Shown: positions 18,421-27,862, numbered from the stretch's first letter. The stretch: 64,000 nt of DNA from an uncultured Bacilli bacterium (GCA_934090735.1 CAKOJR010000003.1:62001-126000), one strand, 5' to 3'. The notes: a model not told the origin generated them from the letters alone. Numbers and translations are program-made.

Positions 18421-18435
18421 TATTTTGTTTATTAA

Positions 18436-18651
18436 TTATTTTACAAATGGGATTAAAGCCATAAAACGTGCTCTTTTAATTTGCATTGCAATATATCTTT
18501 GATGTTTTGCACATGCTCCAGTCATTCTTCTTGGCATGATTTTGCCTTTTTCATTGATATATTTATTAATAATAGCTACGTCTTTATAGTCTACGCTTTT
18601 ACCAGCGCACATTTGACAAATTTTCTTTTTCTTACGATAAAATTCAGCCAT
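18436..18651 (-). CDS. rpsR: 30S ribosomal protein S18
   Basis: 71 residues: 'KICQMCAGKSVDYKDVAIIN' and 'KIMPRRMTGACAKHQRYIAMQI' are S18 signatures. It keeps three cysteines (CQMC and GAC), the zinc-type variant. It binds S6 in the 30S platform and closes the rpsF-ssb-rpsR operon. Confidence 0.97.
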   Translation of the reverse strand: MAEFYRKKKKICQMCAGKSVDYKDVAIINKYINEKGKIMPRRMTGACAKHQRYIAMQIKRARFMALIPFVK

Positions 18652-18666
18652 TTTAATTATTCCTTT

Positions 18667-19128
18667 CTAAAATGGTAAATCATCATCTGTTAAAACTACT
18701 TCTGAACCAAAGTTTTTAAATGGGTCTTCAGTTACGTCTGTTGTTTCAATTGGACTTTGATTTACGTTATTGTTAATAGGTGCCTCAGTAAATGAAGCAC
18801 TGCCGGTATTATTTTTGCTTCCTAAGAATGTTACGTTATCTGCTACTACCTCAGTAACGTATCTTTTTTGGCCATCTTGGCCATCATAACTTCTAGTTTG
18901 AATGCGTCCAGTAACTCCAACAAGTGAGCCTTGAGTACAGTACTTACAAACGTTTTCTGCTTGTTTACGCCAAACTACTACAGGAATAAAGTCTGCTTCT
19001 CTTTCACCGTTAGCATTAGTAAATGTACGATTTACTGCTACAGTGATATTAGTTGTTACTTGACCGCTTGCAATAGTTCTTAATTCTGGAGTTCTAGTTA
19101 TTCTTCCTACTAAAGTAACATTATTCAT
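18667..19128 (-). CDS. ssb: Single-stranded DNA-binding protein
   Basis: 153 residues: OB-fold N-terminus 'MNNVTLVGRITRTPELR', 'VVVWRKQAENVCKYCTQGSL' and 'GVTGRIQTRSYDGQDGQKRY', a flexible Asn/Thr-rich linker, and the conserved acidic tail DDDLPF that recruits replication partners. Placed between rpsF and rpsR as is usual in Firmicutes. Confidence 0.98.
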   Translation of the reverse strand: MNNVTLVGRITRTPELRTIASGQVTTNITVAVNRTFTNANGEREADFIPVVVWRKQAENVCKYCTQGSLVGVTGRIQTRSYDGQDGQKRYVTEVVADNVTFLGSKNNTGSASFTEAPINNNVNQSPIETTDVTEDPFKNFGSEVVLTDDDLPF

Positions 19129-19130
19129 TT

Positions 19131-19421
19131 TTACTCCTCGTCTAATTTAATAATTAGGTGTCTAATAATATTTTCATTGATTCTAGCTTTACGATTTAAT
19201 TCGTTGATAATGTCGTTATTAGCTTCGAAATTAAATACATAGTAGAAACCACTAACTTCTTTATTAATAGGATAAGCAAGTTCTCTTTGTCCCATTTCTT
19301 TAGTGTTAGTAATTTTGCCATTCATACTTGTAATGATATCAGAGAATTCTTTTACAGTATTTTTAACAGCAGCTTCTTCTAAAGTTGTTTTAACAATGAA
19401 CATCATTTCGTAATTTTTCAT
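19131..19421 (-). CDS. rpsF: 30S ribosomal protein S6
   Basis: 96 residues: 'MKNYEMMFIVKTTLEEAAVK' and 'KEMGQRELAYPINKEVSGFY' are typical of S6. I chose the ATG at 19419-19421 because GAAGGAGGT lies 6 bp upstream; the longer reading frame (20 more codons) runs through the leader. First gene of the rpsF-ssb-rpsR operon. Confidence 0.97.
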   Translation of the reverse strand: MKNYEMMFIVKTTLEEAAVKNTVKEFSDIITSMNGKITNTKEMGQRELAYPINKEVSGFYYVFNFEANNDIINELNRKARINENIIRHLIIKLDEE

Positions 19422-19515
19422 ATTTACCTCCTTCTGGTCTATTGGCTTATATTTACATATAAGCAAGGAGCTTTCGCTCATGCGTTATTATAGCATACTC
19501 CTTAATTATATGCAA
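19422..19515 (-). promoter_or_regulatory. rpsF promoter and structured leader
   Basis: A near-consensus SigA promoter: TTGCAT (19510-19515), 17-bp spacer, TATAAT (19487-19492) with an extended TGC element. The leader between promoter and ribosome binding site folds into two hairpins: GAGC-GAAA-GCTC (19468-19479) and a longer one with a bulged C (TTGCTTATAT with ATATAAGCCAA, 19442-19466). This may be the S6:S18 autoregulatory structure known from other bacteria, but I cannot confirm the conserved bases. Confidence 0.75.
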
Positions 19516-19533
19516 TTAGTTTTTTTATTTGTT

Positions 19534-20133
19534 TTACTTGTTAATTAAGTCTTTTATTTTGAGTCTAATTCTTTGGATTGTGTTATCAATTTGTTTAGGT
19601 TCTTTTCCTAGTATTTTGGAAATATCATGATAATTAAATCCTCTTATTAATAGTTTGTAGACATCATTTTCGTTTGGTGAAAGAATACTATCTATTTTTT
19701 TGACTAGTTCTTCGTATTCTTCTTTTTTAGTCATATTGTTTAGTGGCTCTTCACTAGTGTCACCAATAATCTCAGTTAGTGGTTTTTGAAAAACGTCATA
19801 TTCGTAGTCTAAACTGTAAGCAGATGTGTATATTTTATTTTTGATTGTTTCTGCTTTTCTTACTGCGTTTTGAATTTTTCTTTCAACGACGATTGATATG
19901 AATGTTGGAAGGCTTGTTTCTTTTTCACAGGAATATCTGATGATTGCATCGGTGAATGCTAGGTTAGCATCTTGCCTTACTTCACTTAAATCCATGTTAA
20001 GAGCATAGAATGTTTTTTTGTATTTGTTAATTATTATGTCGATAATATAACTATATTTTTCGAATAGAACGTCTTTGGCATTCTCATCATTTTCGTTGAA
20101 CATTTGGCTTAATTCATAATCATTATATTCCAT
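19534..20133 (-). CDS. sigH: RNA polymerase sigma factor, SigH (Spo0H) type
   Basis: 199 residues with sigma-70 region 2 ('AKDVLFEKYSYIIDIIINKY', 'DLSEVRQDANLAFTDAIIRY', 'LPTFISIVVERKIQNAVRKA') and region 4 ('LSPNENDVYKLLIRGFNYHD', then a helix-turn-helix 'ISKILGKEPKQIDNTIQRIR'). It follows mrnC and rlmB exactly as sigH does in Bacillus (mrnC-rlmB-yacP-sigH, with yacP missing here), which supports the SigH identity. SigH drives early sporulation and transition-state genes. The start codon overlaps the rlmB stop by one base. Confidence 0.85.
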   Translation of the reverse strand: MEYNDYELSQMFNENDENAKDVLFEKYSYIIDIIINKYKKTFYALNMDLSEVRQDANLAFTDAIIRYSCEKETSLPTFISIVVERKIQNAVRKAETIKNKIYTSAYSLDYEYDVFQKPLTEIIGDTSEEPLNNMTKKEEYEELVKKIDSILSPNENDVYKLLIRGFNYHDISKILGKEPKQIDNTIQRIRLKIKDLINK

Positions 20134-20804
20134 TAGTTACCTATTCCAAATAAAAGTATTCCAGCTGATACTGATGCGTTAAGTGAGTTCACATGTCCTT
20201 TCATTGGAATACTTATAATTACATCACTATTTTGTCTTACGATTTTTGTTAAGCCAAATCCTTCACTACCAATTACTAGGCATATTTTATCTGCATAGTC
20301 TACTTTGCGATAGTCTTCACCATCTGCTTCTGCTGCATAAACAAAGAAGCCTTTATCTTTTAGTTTGTTAATTGCTGCTACTAGGTTATTTACCATTATA
20401 ATGTTTACGTTTTCGATAGCACCTGTACTTGTTTTCATTACTGTATCAGTTACGCTTACACTGCGATCTTTAGGTATGATAATATTCTTAATGCCTCTTG
20501 CTTCACATGATCTGATGATTGCCCCAAAGTTGTGAGGGTCTTCAAGATGGTCAAGAATTAAGACGAAGTTTTCATCACCGATGGCATCCATTGTTTTGTA
20601 TTCGTAGTCATGCATGTCAAAGATAATTCCTTGGTTGTTTTTCATCATCTTATCCATAATATTTGGTTCTGTTATGACATATTTTAGATGATGTTCTTTT
20701 AAGGATTCAATTATTTTTTCATCATGAAAATTTTTACTTAGATATACTTTTTTTATTTTAGTTTTGTCTAGTTCGTTAAAAACGTTTTTTCCACATACTC
20801 TCAT
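20133..20804 (-). CDS. rlmB: 23S rRNA (guanosine2251-2'-O)-methyltransferase, TrmH/SpoU family
   Basis: 223 residues of SPOUT fold: N-terminal substrate-binding segment ('CGKNVFNELDKTKIKKVYLS'), motif 1 'DHLEDPHNFGAIIRSCEARG', motif 2 'LVIGSEGFGLTKIVRQNSD', and motif 3 'IPMKGHVNSLNASVSAGILL'. Equivalent to YacO/RlmB, which methylates G2251 of 23S rRNA. Overlaps mrnC by 4 bp, so translation is coupled. Confidence 0.93.
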   Translation of the reverse strand: MRVCGKNVFNELDKTKIKKVYLSKNFHDEKIIESLKEHHLKYVITEPNIMDKMMKNNQGIIFDMHDYEYKTMDAIGDENFVLILDHLEDPHNFGAIIRSCEARGIKNIIIPKDRSVSVTDTVMKTSTGAIENVNIIMVNNLVAAINKLKDKGFFVYAAEADGEDYRKVDYADKICLVIGSEGFGLTKIVRQNSDVIISIPMKGHVNSLNASVSAGILLFGIGN

Positions 20805-21148
20805 AATATTTTCTCCATTATTTCTTTTAATCTTTCTTTGTTATTTAAATATAGATAGCCGATTAAACATTCAAAACCGGTTGACATATGATAAGTTACT
20901 ATGTCAGTTGTTTTACTTTTATGGCTTGATGCGTTACGGCCTCTTTTTACTATTTCAATTTCTTCTTCAGTTAGAATGTTTTCGTTAATTAAATTTTCTA
21001 GTATTTTTCTTTGAGATGGTGCAGTAATGTAGTTAAGAGACTCTTTTTGTAAGTCATTTACTTTATAGATTTTTTTGTTTATTAGATACTCTCTTATATA
21101 AAGTTCAAATACGGCATCACCTAAATATGCTAAGGATAAGTTGTTCAT
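20801..21148 (-). CDS. mrnC: Mini-ribonuclease III
   Basis: Dimeric RNase III catalytic domain without a dsRNA-binding domain; matures 23S rRNA ends. 'LSLAYLGDAVFELYIREYLI' carries the active-site acidic residues, and 'KGRNASSHK'-like 'RGRNASSHKSKTTDIVTYHM' plus 'TGFECLIGYLYL' are typical. I place the start at the ATG 21146-21148 (site AAAGTGAT) and not the GTG three codons earlier, which lies inside that site. 115 residues. Confidence 0.92.
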   Translation of the reverse strand: MNNLSLAYLGDAVFELYIREYLINKKIYKVNDLQKESLNYITAPSQRKILENLINENILTEEEIEIVKRGRNASSHKSKTTDIVTYHMSTGFECLIGYLYLNNKERLKEIMEKIL

Positions 21149-21202
21149 AAATATCACTTTAAAGAATATACCATATTTTTAGGTAAAAGTAAAATGAAGA
21201 AA

Positions 21203-21229
21203 ATAAAAAAACTACGCTGACGCGCAGTA
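21203..21229 (-). terminator. Terminator after the LolA-like lipoprotein gene
   Basis: ACTGCGC/GCGTAGT stem with one mismatch and a GTCA loop (21211-21228), followed by a U tract on the minus strand, starting 2 bp after the stop codon. Confidence 0.75.
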
Positions 21230-21230
21230 A

Positions 21231-22229
21231 TTATTTTTCTTTAGCAACACTTAAAGCTCCGCTTGAAACACTTTCGGCAATTGTTAGTAATTCAGCGCCG
21301 GTTAGTTTGTTACTTGAGATGTAAAAGTCGATTTTATTGCTTGTCCAGTATAGAGAGTTTGATGATAAAGCTCCCATGGTCTGGCTTAGTAAAAGCGGTT
21401 CGCCAAAGACGGGGATTATTTCAAATTCATCACTAGCTTTTGAAACTTCTTCAACTAAAGTGAATGGACTATCTCCGGTAAATGTTAGGATTACTCTGTT
21501 TCCTTCGTCAGTTGAAACAACGTCTTTACTGTTTAGATAGGTATTTTTAGGTAAATATAATGGATATACAATATCATCTATTGTTTTACTAGTTTCTTCT
21601 TCTAATGGAACGTTGTTGTCTATTAAAGATTCTAATTTAAAATAGTCATCTTTGAACGTTGGTTTAAAATCTACAGATGAGTAATTGACAGTTATTTTTA
21701 TATTACCACTTTCGTCTAGAATTTCTACTTTAGTAATATCTTCATCTTTGTTTAAATAGATTTTTTCACTTACTAGATTGGCATTATTTGGATAATTTAC
21801 TTTAGCTGTTATTATGTAGCCGTCATCGTTTTTTTCACTTTTGCTTTCTGAGTCGTTTTTAATGTCTTTAACCAGAGAGTCAATTAGATAGCCTTGTGAG
21901 CCGTTATCTGGCCACTCTGATTGGAATTTGAAACTTTTATTTAAACTAGGCGTTACAACATATACGTCTTCACCACTTTTTAGAATTACTTGTTCATGAT
22001 TATTTATTTGGTTTACTAAGTTAACACGATAATTTTCTTTGTCTTTTGCTGCGGTTACGTTGTAGGAAAAGACGTCTTCGTTGCTGGTAATACTCATTGT
22101 TCCTTTCATTAGGTAAGAATTTTTCTTTTCTATTTTAGTGACAAAGTTTTCTTTGATGTCACCACTTGCTTTTTTACCACACCCGGTAATCATAAGTACT
22201 AATAAAACAAATACAACAAACTTTTTCAT
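21231..22229 (-). CDS. LolA/GerS-like lipoprotein
   Basis: 332 residues with a lipoprotein signal peptide 'MKKFVVFVLLVLMITGCGKK' (Cys17 lipobox ITGC). The rest looks like a LolA/RseB-type beta-sheet fold ('NSYLMKGTMSITSNEDVFSY', 'DKENYRVNLVNQINNHEQVI') with a C-terminal DUF4367-like segment ('SLYWTSNKIDFYISSNKLTG'). Such lipoproteins in Firmicutes include GerS, a germination factor, but function cannot be assigned from sequence alone. It sits upstream of mrnC-rlmB-sigH but has its own terminator. Confidence 0.65.
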   Translation of the reverse strand: MKKFVVFVLLVLMITGCGKKASGDIKENFVTKIEKKNSYLMKGTMSITSNEDVFSYNVTAAKDKENYRVNLVNQINNHEQVILKSGEDVYVVTPSLNKSFKFQSEWPDNGSQGYLIDSLVKDIKNDSESKSEKNDDGYIITAKVNYPNNANLVSEKIYLNKDEDITKVEILDESGNIKITVNYSSVDFKPTFKDDYFKLESLIDNNVPLEEETSKTIDDIVYPLYLPKNTYLNSKDVVSTDEGNRVILTFTGDSPFTLVEEVSKASDEFEIIPVFGEPLLLSQTMGALSSNSLYWTSNKIDFYISSNKLTGAELLTIAESVSSGALSVAKEK

Positions 22230-22357
22230 TTAACCTCCTATCTAATAATATTTTTAAGTTTTGCTTTTATGCACTTATTTTAAAAAATTTGAAGGTTATA
22301 ATTTGGTGTATATTTTTATTTTGATAGTCCATACTATGAATAGAAAAGAGGTTAAAT

Positions 22358-22564
22358 ATGTCGACGTTACAAAAGATTTGTCTATGTATTACCATAATTG
22401 GTGGTATTAATTGGGGATTAGTTGGTTTATTAGATTTTAACTTAGTTGAAGCTATTTTCGGTGGAGAATCTATAATTCCAAGAATTGTTTATTCACTTGT
22501 TGGGTTAACGAGTTTGATTAATACCGGCATACTAATTATGGATTTAGACGATCATGAGGCCTAA
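22358..22564 (+). CDS. DUF378 family small membrane protein
   Basis: 68 residues with two membrane helices: 'CLCITIIGGINWGLVGLLDF' and 'IPRIVYSLVGLTSLINTGIL'. 'GGINWGLVG' is the hallmark of the DUF378/YuzA family, whose function is unknown. Stands alone on the plus strand with AAAGAGG before the ATG. Confidence 0.88.
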   Translation: MSTLQKICLCITIIGGINWGLVGLLDFNLVEAIFGGESIIPRIVYSLVGLTSLINTGILIMDLDDHEA

Positions 22565-22612
22565 AATTTAGGCTTTTTTGTATTTTAAAAGCAGCTTTGC
22601 ACTGCTATTTTT
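22557..22612. terminator. Back-to-back terminators between the DUF378 gene and the acyl-CoA ligase gene
   Basis: GCCTAAA/TTTAGGC followed by TTTTTT (22559-22578) ends the plus-strand gene. AGCAG/CTGCT (about 22590-22607), with U-rich sequence on the minus-strand side, ends the ligase gene. Confidence 0.75.
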
Positions 22613-24345
22613 TAGTCCATTTTTTCTAGTTCTTTGTAAGCTATTTTACCTACTAGAGTTGTTGGAAGCTCATCGATGTATCTAATTTCTCTAGGTATTT
22701 CAAATTTTGCTAGATTTTCTTTCATATACTTTTGAATGTTATTTTTAGTCAGTAGATTATTGTAGCCTTCTCTAAGAACAATAAATGCTTTTACAATTTC
22801 ACCTTTTGATTCATTTTTAACGCCAATAACCGCACATTTCATAATTGCTTCATGATTAGTTAATATTTCTTCGACGTGTGATGGATAGACATTATATCCA
22901 CTTGTGATAATCATTCTTTTTAATCTAGATTTGTAGTGAAATAGCCCTCTTTTGTCAACACATGCTATATCTCCTGTATGAAGCCATGTTTTACCGTCCA
23001 TTTTAAATAAAGTATTTTGGGTTTCTTCTGGTTCTTCGAGATATTCTAGCATAACATTTGGCCCAGAAATAACTAACTCGCCATCTTCTCCTAAAGGAGT
23101 TTCTTTTTGGGTATTAATATCTATTATTTTAAATTCTGTGTTAGGAAATGGATAACCGATGACGTCTGATTCATCTAGTATGCCATCTGGTGATAGGGAT
23201 ACAACACCAGATGATTCAGTCAATCCATAACCGATTTTTAATTCAGTTTCACATCCATATTCTTTTAAAAAGGCATTTACTCTATTTTTAAGGTCTATGC
23301 TCATGGCATCTCCACCACATACGACTAATTTTAAAATGTTTAGTTCGTTTTTGCGAAACTTCATTTTTGAAACTGCATCATATAGAGTTGGAACACCACA
23401 AAGAACGTTGAATTTATATTTTCTTAAGTATTTTTTAAATTTTTTTGCATTAAACTGAGGAATTAAAATAGCACGCATTCCATTGTATAGCGGTGTATGA
23501 GTACAAATTCCAATACCGAACGCGTGAAAGTTAGGTAAGAATGTTAGAAAAGCATTTTCTGGTTCTAGGGCTTCTGGCTCTGTGTATTTACTTTGAAGAG
23601 CTTGAGCATTAAATGAGTAGTTTGATATTACAACTCCTTTTGGTTTTCCAGTAGTTCCTCCACTGTAAAGAATTACTGCTGGATCATTTGATGATACTAA
23701 TTCATAAGGGTCTTCTTCATAATTATTTGCTTTAGAAATAAAGTGATCCCATAAAATTATTTTTTCAGTTTCTTTAATATTCATTTTTCTGCCTTTAAGA
23801 AGCCAGTATAAAAGAGCAGTTATTCTTTCCATCGATTTAGTTGCGCTTGTAACAATTACTTTTTCTAGATTTGTATTATCTATAATATTGCTAACTTTTT
23901 TATAAGCTATATCGATGCATAACATGACTTTTGAGTTGCTTTTATTTAAGTAGTATTCAATGTCTTTCTCACTTGATAGTGGATGAATCATATTAGCAAC
24001 TGCGCCTATTTCATTAATTGCATAAAACATGGTTACTTCTTCTGGGGTGTTTGGCATGCATATTGTTACTTTATCGCCTTTGCTTACGCCTAGAGCTTTT
24101 AGAGCTTTTGCAACTTTATTAATCTTTTTAATTAGTTGTTTATATGTTATTTGATTGTTTTCATATTCGATCGCGGTGTTGTAAGGATACTTTAGAGCAC
24201 TTTCATATACGGCATCATATAAACTTCCTTCAAAGTATTTGACATTTTTAGGGAGTTTTTTATGATGGTAGTGCCATTTATTAATTATTTTTACGCTTAT
24301 TTTACGGTAGGTATTACGAACTTTTAAGTATAGTTTTTCAAACAT
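22612..24345 (-). CDS. AMP-dependent acyl-CoA synthetase/ligase
   Basis: 577 residues of the ANL adenylate-forming superfamily. The P-loop 'ILYSGGTTGKPKGVVISNYS', 'GYGLTESSGVVSLSP' (adenine-binding/A5), 'WLHTGDIACVDKRGLFHY' (A7/A8) and the C-terminal 'TTLVGKIAYKEL' (A10 Lys) are all present. The layout fits long-chain fatty acid-CoA ligases. It could prepare exogenous fatty acids or a polyketide-like substrate; no biosynthetic cluster surrounds it. Monocistronic. Confidence 0.9.
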   Translation of the reverse strand: MFEKLYLKVRNTYRKISVKIINKWHYHHKKLPKNVKYFEGSLYDAVYESALKYPYNTAIEYENNQITYKQLIKKINKVAKALKALGVSKGDKVTICMPNTPEEVTMFYAINEIGAVANMIHPLSSEKDIEYYLNKSNSKVMLCIDIAYKKVSNIIDNTNLEKVIVTSATKSMERITALLYWLLKGRKMNIKETEKIILWDHFISKANNYEEDPYELVSSNDPAVILYSGGTTGKPKGVVISNYSFNAQALQSKYTEPEALEPENAFLTFLPNFHAFGIGICTHTPLYNGMRAILIPQFNAKKFKKYLRKYKFNVLCGVPTLYDAVSKMKFRKNELNILKLVVCGGDAMSIDLKNRVNAFLKEYGCETELKIGYGLTESSGVVSLSPDGILDESDVIGYPFPNTEFKIIDINTQKETPLGEDGELVISGPNVMLEYLEEPEETQNTLFKMDGKTWLHTGDIACVDKRGLFHYKSRLKRMIITSGYNVYPSHVEEILTNHEAIMKCAVIGVKNESKGEIVKAFIVLREGYNNLLTKNNIQKYMKENLAKFEIPREIRYIDELPTTLVGKIAYKELEKMD

Positions 24346-24425
24346 TTATGTTCCTCTTTTCTACTTAAGCTTATGTTTAAATACATTATAATAATATCAT
24401 AAAAGGACAATAAAAAAAAGAAGCA

Positions 24426-25832
24426 CTAGTCTTCTTTGTGTCCGGTATTTTTAGTTATGACAGTGCCACCTTTTTCAGTAACATTATGTTTAGCTAGTTC
24501 TTCTTCTACAGTTTGATTTATTTCATTTAATACTTGTTTTGTGTATACTTTTTTATAAATGCTTGTGAATTCCGGTATTTTTACTGGTACTATTTCTTCG
24601 GTTACTTCTACTCCAGATATATCGCCCAATTCTTGATAAGCGTGTACCATTTCACTATTTAAACCACTTTTTACTTGTTCGATTCTTCTCTTAGCTGATT
24701 TAATTTCAGCTTTTACTAGAGTTAGATATTCATATGCTTCATCTGTTTTCTTTCTTAATGAACCATTTAATTCAAAGATTGCTTCTAGAGAAAGCGGTAC
24801 TATTGTTTTGTTATATCCAAATTTTGATTCGATGTCTTTATAAATGTGAATTAAGTTTTCTCTGATTGAAGTAAATATTAATTGAGCATAACGAATTAAT
24901 TTTATTTCAAGGTCAGTTACTTCGGGTTGATTTTTAAATAATTTGTTATTTTTATCTATGTATGCTCTATATGTTTTAATATATGATAGTTGTAAATCTT
25001 CACTGATAAATTCCTTATATTCTGGAATTAAACGTCTTATCTCTTTAAAATCAGTTGCATCTAGAGATACTAAATGAGCTATTTTATCTTCGTCAAAGTA
25101 TTTTAGATTTACTAAGGCTTTAAAATATTCATTTTCTGATTTGTTAACTGCTCTTAATAATGTTGCAAGGTCTTCCTCGCTTAATACTCCTGTGCCATTA
25201 TCAATTAATGTAGTTTCTTTTAACTTTTGATTTAGGAATGGAAAACTTCCATGTGGCAAAGTAATTCTCGTTTTTATATCGCCTAATTTTCTTTTTAATT
25301 CACTTATTTTTAGTGTAAGACTTTGAAGTTTTTGAGTGCCATTTGGACTGTTTAAGACGCCAAATATAACTTCATCACGATTGCTGATTTCAGTTTCTTC
25401 AAGGTTTCTTATCTCATTAACTCTAACATGACGATATTCTTCTTGAAAATCTTTTAAAAGTTCTTCAAAAGTGGCAGTACTTAGGAAAGCCATTCTTTTT
25501 GATGTTATGCCTATTTCTCTACTTATAGCACGAATTCTATTATTTATTTTTTTAGTTTCTTCTTCGTTTGCGGTTTCTAATGCTTTTTCGTTTTTAAATC
25601 TTTCTATTTGTAACTTCATTTTTTTTCTTAGAAGTTCTCCACTTTTGGTTTTGATATAATCGCTTTGATTACTCATTAAAAGCTCATAATAAAATGAAAA
25701 TCCTTCGTAATCATCTAATAGACTTAGACAATCTAAACGCATTTTAGCTCTTTCTAGCGCTTCTCTATTTCTTAAATCTTCAATTATTTCTTCTGTTTCT
25801 TGTTTTTTTAACTTGGTAATATCCCTCATCAT
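24426..25832 (-). CDS. Hypothetical coiled-coil protein
   Basis: 468 residues when begun at the ATG 25830-25832 (strong GGGGGAATTTTTTATG context; the next codon is also ATG). The N-terminal ~130 residues are charged and helical ('KKQETEEIIEDLRNREALER'), consistent with coiled coil. The middle is helical, and the C-terminus ends 'EELAKHNVTEKGGTVITKN'. No signal peptide, no membrane segment, and no enzyme motif that I recognise. Monocistronic. Confidence 0.7.
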   Translation of the reverse strand: MMRDITKLKKQETEEIIEDLRNREALERAKMRLDCLSLLDDYEGFSFYYELLMSNQSDYIKTKSGELLRKKMKLQIERFKNEKALETANEEETKKINNRIRAISREIGITSKRMAFLSTATFEELLKDFQEEYRHVRVNEIRNLEETEISNRDEVIFGVLNSPNGTQKLQSLTLKISELKRKLGDIKTRITLPHGSFPFLNQKLKETTLIDNGTGVLSEEDLATLLRAVNKSENEYFKALVNLKYFDEDKIAHLVSLDATDFKEIRRLIPEYKEFISEDLQLSYIKTYRAYIDKNNKLFKNQPEVTDLEIKLIRYAQLIFTSIRENLIHIYKDIESKFGYNKTIVPLSLEAIFELNGSLRKKTDEAYEYLTLVKAEIKSAKRRIEQVKSGLNSEMVHAYQELGDISGVEVTEEIVPVKIPEFTSIYKKVYTKQVLNEINQTVEEELAKHNVTEKGGTVITKNTGHKED

Positions 25833-25909
25833 AAAAAATTCCCCCTTTAAATTGTTATATAGTGTATCATATTTTGGGGAGTTTGTCAAACGTACGTTCT
25901 TTTTTAAGA

Positions 25910-26755
25910 CTATTCAGTGTATTTTTTACCAATTGTTAGGTTTTTGTTAAGAACTTCGTAGCTATCCACAATTGAAATAAAAGCTTTAGGATCTATAAGG
26001 AGAATACCTTCTTTTAGTCCAAAATAGTCTTTCGTATCAATTGAAGTCATGATAATTTTATTTTTGCGGCTCGTGAAACCACCTTTAACGTTAATTTCAG
26101 TTAAATCGTGGTGAAGCTCGTTTATTATATAGTCTTTGACTGCGGTTTCTTCTGTTGTAATTATAAAGAAAGTTTTACTTGTACTAGCTCCTACTCTTGA
26201 CATTGTTGCCATGTAATTGATAATTACTATAAGAACCGCTGAGTAAAGTGATGTTTCGAAGTTAACTACAAAGCCTGTTAATATTATGATTAGTGCTTCA
26301 AATACATAAGTAAAAGTTTTGCGTCTATATATTTTTACAGAGTTGAAGATATCTTGTAATAGAAATATGCCACCCACTGAATAACCTTCTTTAAAGATTA
26401 AACTATGTCCTAAGCCTGTTATAACTCCGGCTGTTATGGTTATTATAGTTTTGTCCATGTTATAGATATTTATATGGGCTGGGATATTTTGGGTAAAATA
26501 AATAATTATTGGGATAAGCAAGCTTGGAATCATGTATTTTCTTGTGTTTTCAACGCCAATAGATAGTGATGATACGAAAATAAGGGCTAAATTTATAATA
26601 AGTAAAAACATTGGTGCGCTGTAGTCAAGATAGTAATAGACAAGTGTTCCTAGCCCATAGATTCCATTGGGTACTAAATCATATGGAATTATAAATAAAT
26701 TAAATGCAAGTGCGATTAGAATGCAGCCAGTAATTATATTTAAATATTTTTTCAT
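25910..26755 (-). CDS. YitT family membrane protein (DUF161/DUF2179)
   Basis: 281 residues: five or six membrane helices in the first ~190 residues ('GCILIALAFNLFIIPYDLVP', 'TAGVITGLGHSLIFKEGYSV', 'GGIFLLQDIFNSVK'), then a soluble DUF2179 domain ('TSKTFFIITTEETAVKDYII', 'HHDLTEINVKGGFTSRKNKI'). Typical of YitT-type proteins, whose transported substrate is unknown. It lies 3 bp downstream of prfB. Confidence 0.9.
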   Translation of the reverse strand: MKKYLNIITGCILIALAFNLFIIPYDLVPNGIYGLGTLVYYYLDYSAPMFLLIINLALIFVSSLSIGVENTRKYMIPSLLIPIIIYFTQNIPAHINIYNMDKTIITITAGVITGLGHSLIFKEGYSVGGIFLLQDIFNSVKIYRRKTFTYVFEALIIILTGFVVNFETSLYSAVLIVIINYMATMSRVGASTSKTFFIITTEETAVKDYIINELHHDLTEINVKGGFTSRKNKIIMTSIDTKDYFGLKEGILLIDPKAFISIVDSYEVLNKNLTIGKKYTE

Positions 26756-26758
26756 TTT

Positions 26759-27836
26759 TTACCTCTTTATTCTTAAATAATTTTCCATAAATGGTAGTAT
26801 GTCGCCATTTAAAACAGCGTCGGCATTAGCAGTTTCATATCCTGTTCTTATGTCTTTTACTAATTTATATGGTTCTAGGACATAATTTCTTATTTGACTA
26901 CCAAATTCGATATTCATATGATTTTTTAATTTATCGTATTCTTCGGTGTTTGCTTCTTCCATAAGCTTTTTTAGTTTACTTGTTAAAACGCTTAGCGCAG
27001 TAGCTTTATTTTTGATTTGGCTTCTTTCATTTTGACAGGTTACGACTATACCAGTTGGCAAGTGAGTTACTCTTACAGCACTATCTGTTGTATTTACTCC
27101 TTGGCCGCCTTTACCACTTGAACGGTAGACGTCTACTCTTATATCTTCATCTTTAATTGTTACTTCGTTTGTCATTTTAATTTCCGGTGTGACATTAACT
27201 GAAGCAAATGATGTGTGCCTTCTTTTATTGGAATCAAATGGACTTATTCTTACTAATCTATGAACGCCTTGTTCACCTTTGAAGTAGCCATAAGCGTAGT
27301 GGCCTGTTATTTTGATGGTTGCACTTTTGATACCTGCTTCTTCTCCTTTTTGGTAGTCTAGTTCTTCATATGTGTAGCCATTTTTATCACAGAACATTTT
27401 ATACATTCTAAGTAGCATGCTAGACCAGTCACAGCTTTCCGTACCACCTGCACCTGGGTGAATTTCTAAAAAGCATGGTGCATCATCATATTCACCAGTA
27501 AATAGTGTGTTTATTTCGAGCTCATTTATTTGATTTTTAATTATTGTTAAATCTATCTCTTTTAGTTCATCGTCACTTATTATATTAATTAATTCTAAAT
27601 AATCATCTAGTTCATTAACTATATTTTGATATGTCAAAATTTCCTTTTGAAGATTTACAAGTTCACTATTTAGAGCAGTGCTTTTTGAAATGTCTTTCCA
27701 AGTGCTTTCTTGATTTAATTCTTCAGTAATTTCTTTTATTTTTTGACTTTTGGCATCTAAGTCAAAGTGACCTCCCAATATTTGAGATTTGTTTTTTTAA
27801 CTCTGATAGAGTTTGTTCTAAATTTTCTCTATTCAT
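26759..27836 (-). CDS. prfB: Peptide chain release factor 2, expressed by programmed +1 frameshift
   Basis: Recognises UAA and UGA and releases the peptide. The 0-frame begins at ATG 27834-27836 (MNRENLEQ...) and after 24 codons meets an in-frame UGA (27762-27764) in the context GGGAGG-TCA-CTT-TGA-C. This is the classical RF2 site: an internal Shine-Dalgarno three bases before CUU UGA. A +1 shift at CUU continues into the main frame (DLDAKSQKIKEI...). The product would be 358 residues and includes the GGQ loop ('SSGKGGQGVNTTDSAVRVTH'). Low RF2 favours the shift, so synthesis is self-regulated. Confidence 0.96.
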
Positions 27837-27862
27837 ATTAATTACCTCAATGAAATTATAGC

